Assembly: GCA_910579805.1 (NCBI GenBank)
Contig: CAJTWM010000007.1
Location: forward strand, 76,861 to 140,860
Source: an uncultured Lachnospiraceae bacterium
GTDB taxonomy: Bacteria; Bacillota; Clostridia; Lachnospirales; Lachnospiraceae
DNA length: 64,000 nucleotides
Reading direction: 5' to 3'
Under the pieces are notes generated by a model, which saw only the letters and a program-made list of their open reading frames with translations, had not been told where the DNA came from and ran no database searches. Below are positions 41,336 to 50,116 of this stretch, piece by piece. The position numbers were made by a program, and so were the translations under genes. How positions within the stretch are numbered: position 1 is the stretch's first letter; each line of letters starts with the position of its first letter.

Positions 41336-42544
41336 ATGGAAAAATTAATTTTTACATCAGAGTCCGTGACGGAAGGACATCCTGATAAAATGTGCGATGC
41401 GATCTCCGATGCGATTCTGGATGCGCTTATGGAGAAAGACCCTATGAGCCGTGTGGCGTGTGAAGCGGCAAGCTGTACCGGGTTTGTGCTGGTGACAGGC
41501 GAGATTACCACAAACGCGTATGTGGATATTCCGAAGATCGTCAGGGACACGGTGAAAGAGATCGGATATGACAAGTCGGAGTATGGATTTGACGGCAATA
41601 CCTGTGCCGTGTTTACGGCAATCGACGAACAGTCCGCCGACATTGCAATGGGCGTGGACAAGGCTTTGGAAGCTAAACAGCAGAAAAAAACCGCTGCCGA
41701 AAACAAAATGTCCGATGCAGAGATCGAAGCGATAGGCGCCGGCGATCAGGGTATGATGTTTGGGTATGCAACGAATGAAACGGAAGAATATATGCCTTAT
41801 CCGATTGCGCTTGCGCATAAACTGGCATTACAGCTTACCAAAATAAGAAAAGACGGTACTTTAAAATATTTAAGACCGGACGGAAAGACACAGGTTTCTG
41901 TAGAATATGACGAAAACGGTAAGCCCAAGAGGCTGGAGGCCGTTGTATTATCAACCCAGCATGATGATGACGTGACACAGGAACAGATCCATGAGGATAT
42001 CAAAAAGTATGTGTTTGATGCGATCCTGCCGAAAGAATTGATCGACGGGGATACCAAATTCTTCGTCAATCCGACGGGACGTTTCGTGATTGGCGGACCT
42101 CACGGAGACGCCGGCCTTACCGGACGTAAGATCATCGTAGATACTTACGGCGGATATGCCCGTCACGGCGGCGGCGCTTTTTCCGGTAAAGACTGCACGA
42201 AAGTAGACCGTTCGGCAGCTTATGCGGCTCGCTATGTTGCGAAGAATATCGTGGCGGCGGGCATTGCGGATAAATGCGAGATTCAGTTATCTTATGCTAT
42301 CGGCGTGGCCCAGCCTACTTCTATCATGGTGGATACTTTCGGAACAGGAAAACTTGCAGACGAGAAAATCGTGGAGATCATCCGTGAGAAATTTGATCTG
42401 CGTCCTGCGGGTATCATCAAAATGTTGGATCTGCGTCGTCCGATCTATAAACAGACGGCAGCATACGGCCACTTTGGGCGCAACGATCTGAATCTTCCCT
42501 GGGAGACGGTGGACAAGGCGGAAGAACTTAAGAAGTACTTATAA
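41336..42544 (+). CDS. metK: S-adenosylmethionine synthetase
   Basis: A 402-residue enzyme that makes SAM from methionine and ATP. It shows the family signatures: SESVTEGHPDKMCD (His15 and Asp17 region), the GAGDQG motif near 138-143, and GGGAFSGKDCTKVDRS with the P-loop-like GGGAFSGKD near 280. Length is slightly over the bacterial norm because of a short lysine-rich insertion near 110-125. AAAGGAGG lies about eight bases before ATG 41336. It is controlled by the SAM-I riboswitch and terminator upstream, so its product shuts it down. A terminator follows. Confidence 0.97.
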   Translation: MEKLIFTSESVTEGHPDKMCDAISDAILDALMEKDPMSRVACEAASCTGFVLVTGEITTNAYVDIPKIVRDTVKEIGYDKSEYGFDGNTCAVFTAIDEQSADIAMGVDKALEAKQQKKTAAENKMSDAEIEAIGAGDQGMMFGYATNETEEYMPYPIALAHKLALQLTKIRKDGTLKYLRPDGKTQVSVEYDENGKPKRLEAVVLSTQHDDDVTQEQIHEDIKKYVFDAILPKELIDGDTKFFVNPTGRFVIGGPHGDAGLTGRKIIVDTYGGYARHGGGAFSGKDCTKVDRSAAYAARYVAKNIVAAGIADKCEIQLSYAIGVAQPTSIMVDTFGTGKLADEKIVEIIREKFDLRPAGIIKMLDLRRPIYKQTAAYGHFGRNDLNLPWETVDKAEELKKYL

Positions 42545-42602
42545 GTAAAAAGTTCCGTATGGTTACGGCACAGGATATGAGAACGGAGATTTATAGATGA
42601 GA

Positions 42603-42645
42603 ATGGACGTGAATGCAGACTGAAGCGCATTTACGTCCGTTTTTT
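42603..42645 (+). terminator. Rho-independent terminator after metK
   Basis: GGACGTGAATGC (42605-42616) pairs with GCATTTACGTCC (42627-42638), 12 pairs with one G-T, followed by GTTTTTT. Confidence 0.85.
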
Positions 42646-42730
42646 GTGAATGTTTGTTTTTTATGTTCTTTATTTTGTAAATCATTTCCGGTATCTGTAC
42701 GACCGGCTTTGTGTGATACTTGTACTGCAT

Positions 42731-42913
42731 TTAGTCGGAAGAATCGCTGTTGCTGCATTGCGCCCTTTCTTTTTTCTCTTTCTTTTTTTCTTTATCGGAA
42801 ATCTCTTTATAAGCCTCTTTGATGCCGTTTTTTACCGCCCATTTAATAATGAAATATAACGCGGTCAAAACGATGATTGCCGTTCCGCCGCTTATTCCCA
42901 ACTCTTCCCACAT
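42731..42913 (-). CDS. Small single-pass membrane protein
   Basis: A 60-residue protein: a short acidic start (MWEELGISGG), one hydrophobic helix (about 10-27) and a lysine/glutamate-rich tail ending in serines and aspartates. Evidence that it is a gene: GGGGGA lies nine bases before the ATG, and a near-consensus promoter (TTGAAC-17-TATAAT) lies 35 bases further up on the same strand. Similar-looking 50-60-residue proteins (ALYFIIKWAVKNGIKEAY type) occur in Clostridia, to my memory; function unknown. It points against metK and dnaE on the other strand. Confidence 0.7.
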   Translation of the reverse strand: MWEELGISGGTAIIVLTALYFIIKWAVKNGIKEAYKEISDKEKKKEKKERAQCSNSDSSD

Positions 42914-42947
42914 AATTCATTCCCCCGGTTTCCCACTTACGATTTTG

Positions 42948-42976
42948 ATTATATCATAGCCGGTCATCGGGTTCAA
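42948..42976 (-). promoter_or_regulatory. Sigma-A promoter for the small membrane protein gene
   Basis: On the minus strand TTGAAC (42976-42971), 17 bases, TATAAT (42953-42948). Confidence 0.75.
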
Positions 42977-43063
42977 GCTGTGCTTCGTTACATTACCGGA
43001 GATTCAGGAAATAGGACGAAAGACAGGAAAATCTGCGGGGAAAAGGGATCTGATTTTCCTGCA

Positions 43064-43092
43064 TTGCATTTAGGCACAGGATTCAGTATAAT
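43064..43092 (+). promoter_or_regulatory. Sigma-A promoter for dnaE
   Basis: TTGCAT (43064-43069), 17 bases, TATAAT (43087-43092), giving a leader of about 120 bases. The rest of 42977-43217 shows no gene. Confidence 0.65.
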
Positions 43093-43217
43093 GTTTCCAG
43101 ACGGAATCCGATATTTTCAAATGCGGCATTTACGGAAAGCTGCTTTGGCAGGCCGGTTTTTGGCAGGCATAAGATAAAACGATGATAAAATGATGAAACG
43201 ATAAGAAGGAGAAAGTC

Positions 43218-46200
43218 ATGGCATTTGCACATCTCCACGTCCATACGGAGTACAGTCTCTTAGATGGATCCAATAAAATCAAGGAATATGTAAAAAGAGT
43301 AAAAGAGCTGGGCATGGACAGTGCGGCGATCACGGATCACGGCGTGATGTACGGCGTGATTGAGTTTTACCGGGCGGCAAGGGAGGCGGGAATCAATCCG
43401 ATTTTGGGATGCGAGGTCTATGTGGCGCCAAATTCCCGTTTCGATAAAGAATTGAGCGGCGGAGACGACAGATACTATCATCTTGTCCTTCTTGCGGAAA
43501 ATAATACCGGATATTCTAACTTGATGAAGATCGTCAGCAAGGGGTTTACGGAAGGGTATTATTACAAACCCCGTGTAGATATGGAAGTATTAGAGACTTT
43601 CCATGAAGGCATCATAGCGCTTTCCGCATGTCTTGCAGGGGAGGTACAGCGTTATATCGTCAAGGGGCTTTATGAAGAAGCGAAAAAGAGCGCGCTGAAA
43701 TATGAAAAATGTTTCGGGAAGGGCAATTACTTTTTAGAATTGCAGGATCATGGGCTGCCCGATCAGAAACAGGTAAATCCGGCTCTTCTCAGAATGAGCA
43801 AGGAATTGGATATCCCGCTTGTGGTCACAAACGATGTGCATTATACTTATGCGGAAGACGAAAAGCCGCATGACATACTGCTCTGCCTCCAGACAGGGAA
43901 AAAACTTGCGGATGAAGACAGGATGCGCTATGAAGGCGGCCAGTATTATGTGAAAAGCGAAGAGGAAATGAAGGGACTGTTTCCTTATGCATGGGAAGCG
44001 GTGGAAAATACGCAGCGTATTGCGGACCGGTGTCATGTGGAGATTGAATTTGGCGTGACCAAGCTGCCGAAATATGATGTGCCGCAAGGGTATGATTCGG
44101 AAAGCTACCTATATAAATTATGCATAGACGGAATGAAAGAACGTTATCCCGAAGACCCTGACGGAAAACTGAAAGAGCGGCTGGACTATGAGCTTTCCGT
44201 GATCAGACAGATGGGGTATGTGGATTATTTCCTGATTGTGTGGGATTTTATCAATTATGCTAAAAATAATGAAATCATGGTAGGACCGGGGCGGGGATCT
44301 GCGGCGGGCAGTATTGTAGCGTATTGTCTGAAAATTACGAATATTGATCCGATCAAATATAATCTGCTTTTTGAGCGTTTTTTAAATCCAGAGCGTGTGT
44401 CCATGCCGGATATCGATATTGACTTTTGCTTTGAAAGAAGGCAGGAAGTCATTGATTATGTGGAACGGAAATACGGTTCGGACAAGGTGGTGCAGATCGT
44501 CACTTTCGGTACGCTTGCGGCAAAGGGTGTGATCCGGGACGTGGCAAGGGTCATGGATCTGCCATACAGTTTTGCGGATTCCATAGCGAAAATGATACCT
44601 AACGAGCTGAATATCACGATAGACAGAGCACTGGAGATCAATCCGGAGCTGAGGTCTCTTTATGAAAATGACGGGCAGGTGCATGACCTGATCGATATGT
44701 GTAAAAGACTGGAAGGGCTTCCACGGCATACTTCCATGCATGCGGCGGGAGTGGTCATCTGTCAGAGGCCGGCGGATGAATTTGTTCCCCTTTCCCGGGG
44801 TTCGGACGGTTCCATTACGACACAGTTTACCATGACGACCATCGAAGAACTGGGGCTTTTAAAAATGGACTTTCTGGGACTGCGTACATTGACCGTGATC
44901 CAGAATGCGGCGAAGCTGGCGGAAAAAAGCCACGGGATCAGCTTGGACGTAGACCATATTGATTTTGACGATAAGGCGGTGCTGGCTTCTATTGGAACGG
45001 GAAAGACCGACGGGATCTTCCAGCTTGAAAGCGGCGGTATGAAAAGCTTTATGAAGGAATTGAAGCCGGAAAACTTAGAGGATATCATTGCCGGGATTTC
45101 CTTGTACCGTCCGGGGCCGATGGATTTCATACCGAAATATATAAAAGGAAAGAACAGCGAAGGGGAGATCACTTACCGGTGTCCGCAGTTAGAGCCTATT
45201 TTAGAGCCGACTTACGGCTGTATCGTTTATCAGGAACAGGTCATGCAGATCGTGCGTGAGCTTGGGGGCTATACGCTGGGCAGGAGCGACCTTGTACGCC
45301 GTGCCATGAGTAAGAAAAAGCAGTCCGTTATGGAAAAGGAACGCGCTAATTTTATATACGGCAATGAAGAGGAGGGAGTACCCGGCTGTAAAGCCAAAGG
45401 GATAGATGAAAAAACGGCGGGGCTGATCTATGACGATATGATGGATTTTGCCAAGTATGCCTTTAATAAATCCCATGCGGCATGTTATGCGGTGGTGGCG
45501 TATCAGACCGCTTATCTGAAATATTATTATCCGGTGGAATATATGGCGGCGCTGATGACTTCTGTGATCGATAATCCGGGAAAGGTGGCGGAGTATATCC
45601 TGACCTGCAGAAATATGGGGATTGCCATTCTGCCGCCGGATATCAATGAAGGAGAGGCGGGATTTTCCGTGTCGGGTACTGCCATCCGCTATGCCCTTAC
45701 GGCGATCAAAAGCGTGGGAAGGCCTGTGATCGAAGCGGTAGTGGAAGAACGGAAGGCCAGAGGGCCGTATACGAATTTAAATGATTTTATTACCCGCATG
45801 GCGGACAGGGAGATCAATAAACGCGCTGTGGAAAATTTTATCAAATCCGGTGCATTTGACAGCCTTGGAGGAACCAGAAAGCAGTTTATGAGTATTTATG
45901 TGCAGATCATGGACAGCATCCATCAGGATAAAAAGAACAATATGGCAGGTCAGATGACGCTGTTCGACATCGTTTCAGAGGAAGAAAAAGACAGCTTTGA
46001 TATTAAGCTGCCGGATGTGGGTGAATATTCCAAGGAGATGAAGCTTGCTTTTGAAAAAGAGGTGCTTGGCATTTATATCAGCGGCCATCCTTTAGAAGAG
46101 TACGAGGCAATGTGGAAGGACGGGATCACCGCCAAGACGGCGGATTTTATACTGGATGAAGAAACCGGCGCTATCAAAGCGGCGGACGGCAGCAGTGTTA

Positions 46201-46688
46201 CGATCGGCGGCATGATTGCGGGGAAAAAGATCAAGTATACTAAAAACGATAAAGTTATGGCGTTTTTGCAGGTAGAAGATCTGGTAGGCAGCGTGGAAGT
46301 CATTGTATTTCCGAAAGATTATGAGAAAAACTCGGCGAAGCTGACCGAGGATGCTAAAGTATTTATTAAGGGAAGAGTCTCGGCGGAAGAGGAGAAGGAC
46401 GGAAAGCTGATCTGTGAAGAAATTACGACTTTTGAAGAAGAGGAAGAAAGGCTGCAGGCAAAGAAGAAGCTTTGGATCAAGTTTCCCGACAAGGAGACGT
46501 ATGCCTTGAGGGAAGAGCAGTTGTTTGAGGCCATTGCCGATTCTGACGGGAGAAACTTAGTGGGAATCTTTATCGAAAATCCGAAGGCGATGAAGACCCT
46601 TCCGCCGAACCGCAGCGTCCGTGCGGACCGGGCGTTGTTAGAAAAGCTTTCGGGGATATTTGGTGCGGAGAACGTAAAGATCCTATAA
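43218..46688 (+). CDS. dnaE: DNA polymerase III, alpha subunit
   Basis: A 1156-residue replicative polymerase of the C family. The N-terminal PHP domain starts at HLHVHTEYSLLDG, the palm holds GPGRGSAAGS near 355 and the catalytic PDIDIDF near 396-402, and a helix-hairpin-helix and an OB domain (about 985-1065) follow. QMTLFDIV near 915 is a likely sliding-clamp motif. It lacks the built-in 3'-5' exonuclease of PolC. Clostridia use PolC as main enzyme, so this DnaE may extend primers or repair. AAGGAGAAAG precedes the ATG. Confidence 0.96.
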   Translation: MAFAHLHVHTEYSLLDGSNKIKEYVKRVKELGMDSAAITDHGVMYGVIEFYRAAREAGINPILGCEVYVAPNSRFDKELSGGDDRYYHLVLLAENNTGYSNLMKIVSKGFTEGYYYKPRVDMEVLETFHEGIIALSACLAGEVQRYIVKGLYEEAKKSALKYEKCFGKGNYFLELQDHGLPDQKQVNPALLRMSKELDIPLVVTNDVHYTYAEDEKPHDILLCLQTGKKLADEDRMRYEGGQYYVKSEEEMKGLFPYAWEAVENTQRIADRCHVEIEFGVTKLPKYDVPQGYDSESYLYKLCIDGMKERYPEDPDGKLKERLDYELSVIRQMGYVDYFLIVWDFINYAKNNEIMVGPGRGSAAGSIVAYCLKITNIDPIKYNLLFERFLNPERVSMPDIDIDFCFERRQEVIDYVERKYGSDKVVQIVTFGTLAAKGVIRDVARVMDLPYSFADSIAKMIPNELNITIDRALEINPELRSLYENDGQVHDLIDMCKRLEGLPRHTSMHAAGVVICQRPADEFVPLSRGSDGSITTQFTMTTIEELGLLKMDFLGLRTLTVIQNAAKLAEKSHGISLDVDHIDFDDKAVLASIGTGKTDGIFQLESGGMKSFMKELKPENLEDIIAGISLYRPGPMDFIPKYIKGKNSEGEITYRCPQLEPILEPTYGCIVYQEQVMQIVRELGGYTLGRSDLVRRAMSKKKQSVMEKERANFIYGNEEEGVPGCKAKGIDEKTAGLIYDDMMDFAKYAFNKSHAACYAVVAYQTAYLKYYYPVEYMAALMTSVIDNPGKVAEYILTCRNMGIAILPPDINEGEAGFSVSGTAIRYALTAIKSVGRPVIEAVVEERKARGPYTNLNDFITRMADREINKRAVENFIKSGAFDSLGGTRKQFMSIYVQIMDSIHQDKKNNMAGQMTLFDIVSEEEKDSFDIKLPDVGEYSKEMKLAFEKEVLGIYISGHPLEEYEAMWKDGITAKTADFILDEETGAIKAADGSSVTIGGMIAGKKIKYTKNDKVMAFLQVEDLVGSVEVIVFPKDYEKNSAKLTEDAKVFIKGRVSAEEEKDGKLICEEITTFEEEEERLQAKKKLWIKFPDKETYALREEQLFEAIADSDGRNLVGIFIENPKAMKTLPPNRSVRADRALLEKLSGIFGAENVKIL

Positions 46689-46913
46689 TATATATTCTTT
46701 CATTGAGTGTTTAGGTCATTATAAGCGGCATAACGGGAAGTGTGAAAGCGTCCGGACAGAAGAAGCCGTCAGGACGCTGCCGCAATCGGAAGGAAATATT
46801 TTCCAACACGCTTTGTATGGGTATACTTTCACTAAAAACGGGAAAGTGCAACATATATCAAAACTTTTCGTCTGATGGTATGTTACGATATCTTTGACAA
46901 GGAGGAAAAAGAT

Positions 46914-47819
46914 TTGTTTGAGTGGAATGAGACCGTACAAAAAATGATAGATTGGATAGAAGCGCATTTGACAGAAAATCCTTCTCTTTTGGAGATGTCC
47001 AATCAGATCGGATATTCACCATATTATTGTTCCAATCGTTTTCATGAAATCGTAGGAATGACATTTAAAAGTTATGTTGCAGGCAGACGGCTGGCCAGGG
47101 CTGCATTGGAAATTCGGGATACAAAGATCCGTATTCTGGATATTGCAATTAAATACGGATATTCTTCGCAGGAAGCCCTGACGAGAGCGTTTATGAATGC
47201 GTTTGGATGTACGCCGGCCGCATATCGGAATCATCCCGTTCCTATTGTCCTTTCCAACTCAAAGGTCGTTTGTTTCCCTGAACATTATGAAAGTAAAGGA
47301 GAAGTTACTATGAGTCAGCTATTATTGACAGAAGCGCATGTCCGCGTGGAACATATCCCGGCGCATCAATATATCGGTATTTGGGATATTGACGCTGCCG
47401 ATTATATGAATTTTTGCAGCAGGCATGATTGTGACAGTATTTGTGGGACAATAGACAGTATGAGCCATGTGTCCCATCCAATCGTTACTTGTCATACGGC
47501 AGGATGGTTTTATGAAAATGGCAGGAAAGGATATTTCTATGGTTTTGGCGTCCCGGATGATTATCAAGGGATTATTCCCGACGGGTTTGAGATCAGGAGG
47601 CTGCCTGCAAGCGATTATTTTGTTTTCTTTCATCCGCCTTTTGATTATTTGAAGGACTGCGGCGCGGTGATGGGAAAAGTGGAAAAGCTGGCATGGAATT
47701 TTGATCCCAAGACAAAGGGGTATGAGTGGAACGAGGAAGAGTGTAATGATTACCAGCGCCATTACCCGGAAGTGATCGGTTATGAAGTGCTGCGTCCCGT
47801 GCGGAAAATAAAAAATTGA
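46914..47819 (+). CDS. AraC family regulator with GyrI-like effector domain
   Basis: A 301-residue transcription regulator. The N-terminal AraC domain (about 5-105) has two helix-turn-helix motifs (LLEMSNQIGYSPYYCSNRF and ILDIAIKYGYSSQEALTRAF). The C-terminal half (about 140-300) resembles the GyrI/SOUL-like effector fold that binds small hydrophobic ligands (RVEHIPAHQYIGIWD ... LPASDYFVFFHPPF). Start: TTG 46914 with AAGGAGG eight bases upstream; the ATG at 46875 lies before that site and would add 13 residues that the family lacks. Target genes are unknown; members often control efflux or stress genes. Confidence 0.88.
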   Translation: MFEWNETVQKMIDWIEAHLTENPSLLEMSNQIGYSPYYCSNRFHEIVGMTFKSYVAGRRLARAALEIRDTKIRILDIAIKYGYSSQEALTRAFMNAFGCTPAAYRNHPVPIVLSNSKVVCFPEHYESKGEVTMSQLLLTEAHVRVEHIPAHQYIGIWDIDAADYMNFCSRHDCDSICGTIDSMSHVSHPIVTCHTAGWFYENGRKGYFYGFGVPDDYQGIIPDGFEIRRLPASDYFVFFHPPFDYLKDCGAVMGKVEKLAWNFDPKTKGYEWNEEECNDYQRHYPEVIGYEVLRPVRKIKN

Positions 47820-47904
47820 CCTTGCTTCTGCTTTGCAGACTTCTGCCTGATTTGTATGCCTGCTAGAGCAGGCAGATAGGAGTTAGCGTTTAAAGAAGGA
47901 TAAA

Positions 47905-47934
47905 AGGGCCGGACGATCGTTTCCGGCTTTTTTT
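47905..47934 (+). terminator. Rho-independent terminator after the AraC-type gene
   Basis: GCCGGA (47908-47913) and TCCGGC (47922-47927) form the stem and TTTTTTT follows. Another hairpin, TGCCTGC-TAGA-GCAGGCA (47857-47874), lies upstream without a T tract. Confidence 0.75.
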
Positions 47935-48012
47935 CCGGAATGGGAGCAATGTGGAGGAGCAAAATCTGTCTGAATGTAAAAAATCTGCCAAGATTGTTAA
48001 ATAAATAATAAT

Positions 48013-48026
48013 TGTAAGCACTTACA
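48013..48026 (+). promoter_or_regulatory. cre-like palindrome upstream of pfkA
   Basis: TGTAAGCACTTACA matches the 14-base CcpA cre consensus (TGWAANCGNTNWCA) except for A in place of the central G. It is centred about 55 bases before the likely transcription start, a position where CcpA activates glycolytic genes. The mismatch is at a strongly conserved base, so the identity is tentative. Confidence 0.4.
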
Positions 48027-48039
48027 TTAAAACAAGTTA

Positions 48040-48068
48040 TTGAAAACAGAAAAAAAAAGGGTTAGAAT
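48040..48068 (+). promoter_or_regulatory. Sigma-A promoter for pfkA
   Basis: TTGAAA (48040-48045), 17 bases, TAGAAT (48063-48068), 30 bases before the ATG. Confidence 0.75.
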
Positions 48069-48098
48069 GTAAGAAATTATACAGGAGGTAGCAGACAG

Positions 48099-49073
48099 AT
48101 GTCTAAGGAGATTAAGACGATAGGCGTTCTCACGAGCGGAGGAGACGCGCCGGGAATGAATGCAGCGATCCGTGCGGTTGTCAGAAAATCCATTGCAAAC
48201 GGATTAAAAGTAAAAGGAATCAAAAAAGGCTATCAGGGTCTTTTAAATGAAGAAATTATAGATTTAGAGGCACACAGTGTATCGGATACGATCCAACGCG
48301 GAGGTACGATCTTAGGTACGGCAAGATGTATGGAGTTCAAGACTCCGGAAGGTCAGGCAAAGGGTGCGGAAATATGCAGAAAGCATGGGATAGACGGTAT
48401 TGTCGTGATCGGAGGGGACGGTTCTTATAAGGGCGCGCAGGCGCTTGCCAGAAACGGGATCAATACGGTAGGGATTCCGGGAACCATCGATCTTGACATT
48501 GCATGTACCGACTATACGATCGGATTTGATACGGCGGTAAATACGGCGATGGATGCCATCGACAAAGTACGGGATACTTCTTCTTCCCATGAGAGATGCA
48601 GTATTATTGAGGTTATGGGGAGAAATGCAGGATATATAGCTCTTTGGTGCGGTATTGCCAATGGCGCGGAAGATATTTTATTGCCGGAGAAATATGATTA
48701 TAACGAGCAGCGTATCATCAACAGCATCATTGACAGCAGAAAGCGCGGTAAAACGCATCATATCATTATTAACGCGGAAGGTGTGGGACATTCCGTATCC
48801 ATGGCCAGACGGATCGAGGCGGCTACGGGAATGGAAACAAGAGCTACTATTCTGGGTTATATGCAGCGCGGCGGCAGCCCGACTGCAAAAGACAGGGTTT
48901 ATGCGTCCATTATGGGTTCTTATGCGGCGGACATTCTGTTAGCGGGAAAATCCAACCGTGTAGTAGGTTATAAAAACGGTCATTATCAGGATTTTGATAT
49001 TGAAGAAGCATTGAATATGAAGAAAGAAATATCGGAATATGAATACGAGGTAAGCAGATTATTATCCGTATAA
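48099..49073 (+). CDS. pfkA: 6-phosphofructokinase, ATP type
   Basis: A 324-residue glycolytic kinase that phosphorylates fructose 6-phosphate. The ATP site shows TSGGDAPGMNAA (12-23) and GGDGS (105-109); the glycine pair marks the ATP-dependent rather than the pyrophosphate-dependent type. The catalytic segment reads PGTIDLDIACTDYTIGFDTA, with Asp131 and Asp133; the usual TIDND has Leu here, a variant that I believe is common in Clostridia. MGRNAGYIA near 172 and a basic effector region are present. AGGAGGT precedes the ATG by about nine bases. A sigma-A promoter and a cre-like palindrome lie upstream. Confidence 0.96.
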   Translation: MSKEIKTIGVLTSGGDAPGMNAAIRAVVRKSIANGLKVKGIKKGYQGLLNEEIIDLEAHSVSDTIQRGGTILGTARCMEFKTPEGQAKGAEICRKHGIDGIVVIGGDGSYKGAQALARNGINTVGIPGTIDLDIACTDYTIGFDTAVNTAMDAIDKVRDTSSSHERCSIIEVMGRNAGYIALWCGIANGAEDILLPEKYDYNEQRIINSIIDSRKRGKTHHIIINAEGVGHSVSMARRIEAATGMETRATILGYMQRGGSPTAKDRVYASIMGSYAADILLAGKSNRVVGYKNGHYQDFDIEEALNMKKEISEYEYEVSRLLSV

Positions 49074-49090
49074 AATATAGTTTGCAGGGG

Positions 49091-49175
49091 TAAGCAGAGT
49101 CAAATAACTGTTGTTATTGCTATTTTGTATCGGTAGGCAGTGGAAAATGGCGATCATAGCGGGAGACTCTGCTTA
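49091..49175. repeat. Long-loop inverted repeat between pfkA and the SpoU gene
   Basis: TAAGCAGAGTC (49091-49101) is exactly complementary to GACTCTGCTTA (49165-49175), with a 63-base loop. A second hairpin, AACTGCC-TAC(G)-GGCAGTT at 49233-49249 followed by TTCGCTC, may be a weak terminator for pfkA. Confidence 0.6.
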
Positions 49176-49315
49176 TTTACCGTATAAAATTTTTGGGAGC
49201 AGACGGATAGGAGTAATGTGAGAAGTACTTCTAACTGCCTACGGCAGTTTTCGCTCACAGCAGAGGCTGTTTCACAAAGGCAGCATAGCTGCGGCATGGA
49301 GGTTAACGTGAAAAG

Positions 49316-50092
49316 ATGCTGACAAGTCTGAACAATACGAGAATCAAACGGGTGGCGGAACTTTCCAAAAAGGCAGACGCAAGAAAAGCGGACGACGTTT
49401 TTATTGTTGAAGGGATCAAAATGTTTCAGGAGGCGCCGACGGAGAGAATCAGGGAATGCTATGTAACAGAGGCGTTTTTCGATAAGTGCGGATGCCGGGA
49501 AAAACTTGAAAAATGCGGGTATGAGCTTGTATCCGAAGCCGTATTCCATAAAATTTCCGATACCCGGACGCCGCAGGGGATCCTATGCGTGGTAAGGCAA
49601 TATCATTATCAATTGGAAACGCTTTTACAAAAAGAAGCGCCGTTACTTGTTATTTTGGAGGGGCTTCAAGATCCGGGAAATTTGGGAACGATTGTGAGAA
49701 CCGGCGAAGGAGCGGGGATAGACGGCGTTATCATGTCAAAAAATACGGTTGATATTTACAACCCGAAGACGATCCGCGCCACTATGGGTTCCATTTACCG
49801 AGTCCCTTTTTTATATGCGGAGGATCTGCCGCAGGTGATTTTGAAGCTGAGGGATAAACAAATCCGTACCTTTGCCGCCCATCTTCAGGGAAAAGAGTAC
49901 TATGATGTACAGGAAATGAAAGAAGGCTGTGCCTTTTTGATTGGGAATGAAGGGAACGGACTGAGTAAAGAAATAGCCGGATTGGCGGAAAAATATATAA
50001 AAATACCGATGCTCGGACAAGTGGAGTCATTGAATGCGGCGGTGGCGGCAGCGATACTGATGTATGAAGCGGCGGCGAAGCGAAGGGCGTGA
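49316..50092 (+). CDS. TrmH/SpoU family RNA 2'-O-methyltransferase
   Basis: A 258-residue SPOUT enzyme. An N-terminal substrate-binding domain (about 1-95, resembling the L30e-like fold) precedes the knotted methyltransferase domain with motif 1 LQDPGNLGTIVRT (about 121-133), motif 2 FLIGNEGNGLS (about 205-215) and motif 3 VESLNAAVAAAI (about 232-243). It methylates a ribose in rRNA or tRNA; the layout is nearest to 23S rRNA enzymes such as RlmB/TsnR, and the exact site is open. GGAGG lies about 13 bases before the ATG. proC follows after 24 bases, so the two are likely cotranscribed. Confidence 0.9.
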   Translation: MLTSLNNTRIKRVAELSKKADARKADDVFIVEGIKMFQEAPTERIRECYVTEAFFDKCGCREKLEKCGYELVSEAVFHKISDTRTPQGILCVVRQYHYQLETLLQKEAPLLVILEGLQDPGNLGTIVRTGEGAGIDGVIMSKNTVDIYNPKTIRATMGSIYRVPFLYAEDLPQVILKLRDKQIRTFAAHLQGKEYYDVQEMKEGCAFLIGNEGNGLSKEIAGLAEKYIKIPMLGQVESLNAAVAAAILMYEAAAKRRA

Positions 50093-50116
50093 GGGAGCAG
50101 GTAGAGAGGAGTTTAT

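Noticed and set aside
46747..46778. AGCGTCC/GGACGCT hairpin as the dnaE terminator
   Set aside because: Seven pairs with an 18-base loop and no T tract on either strand; not enough to call a terminator.
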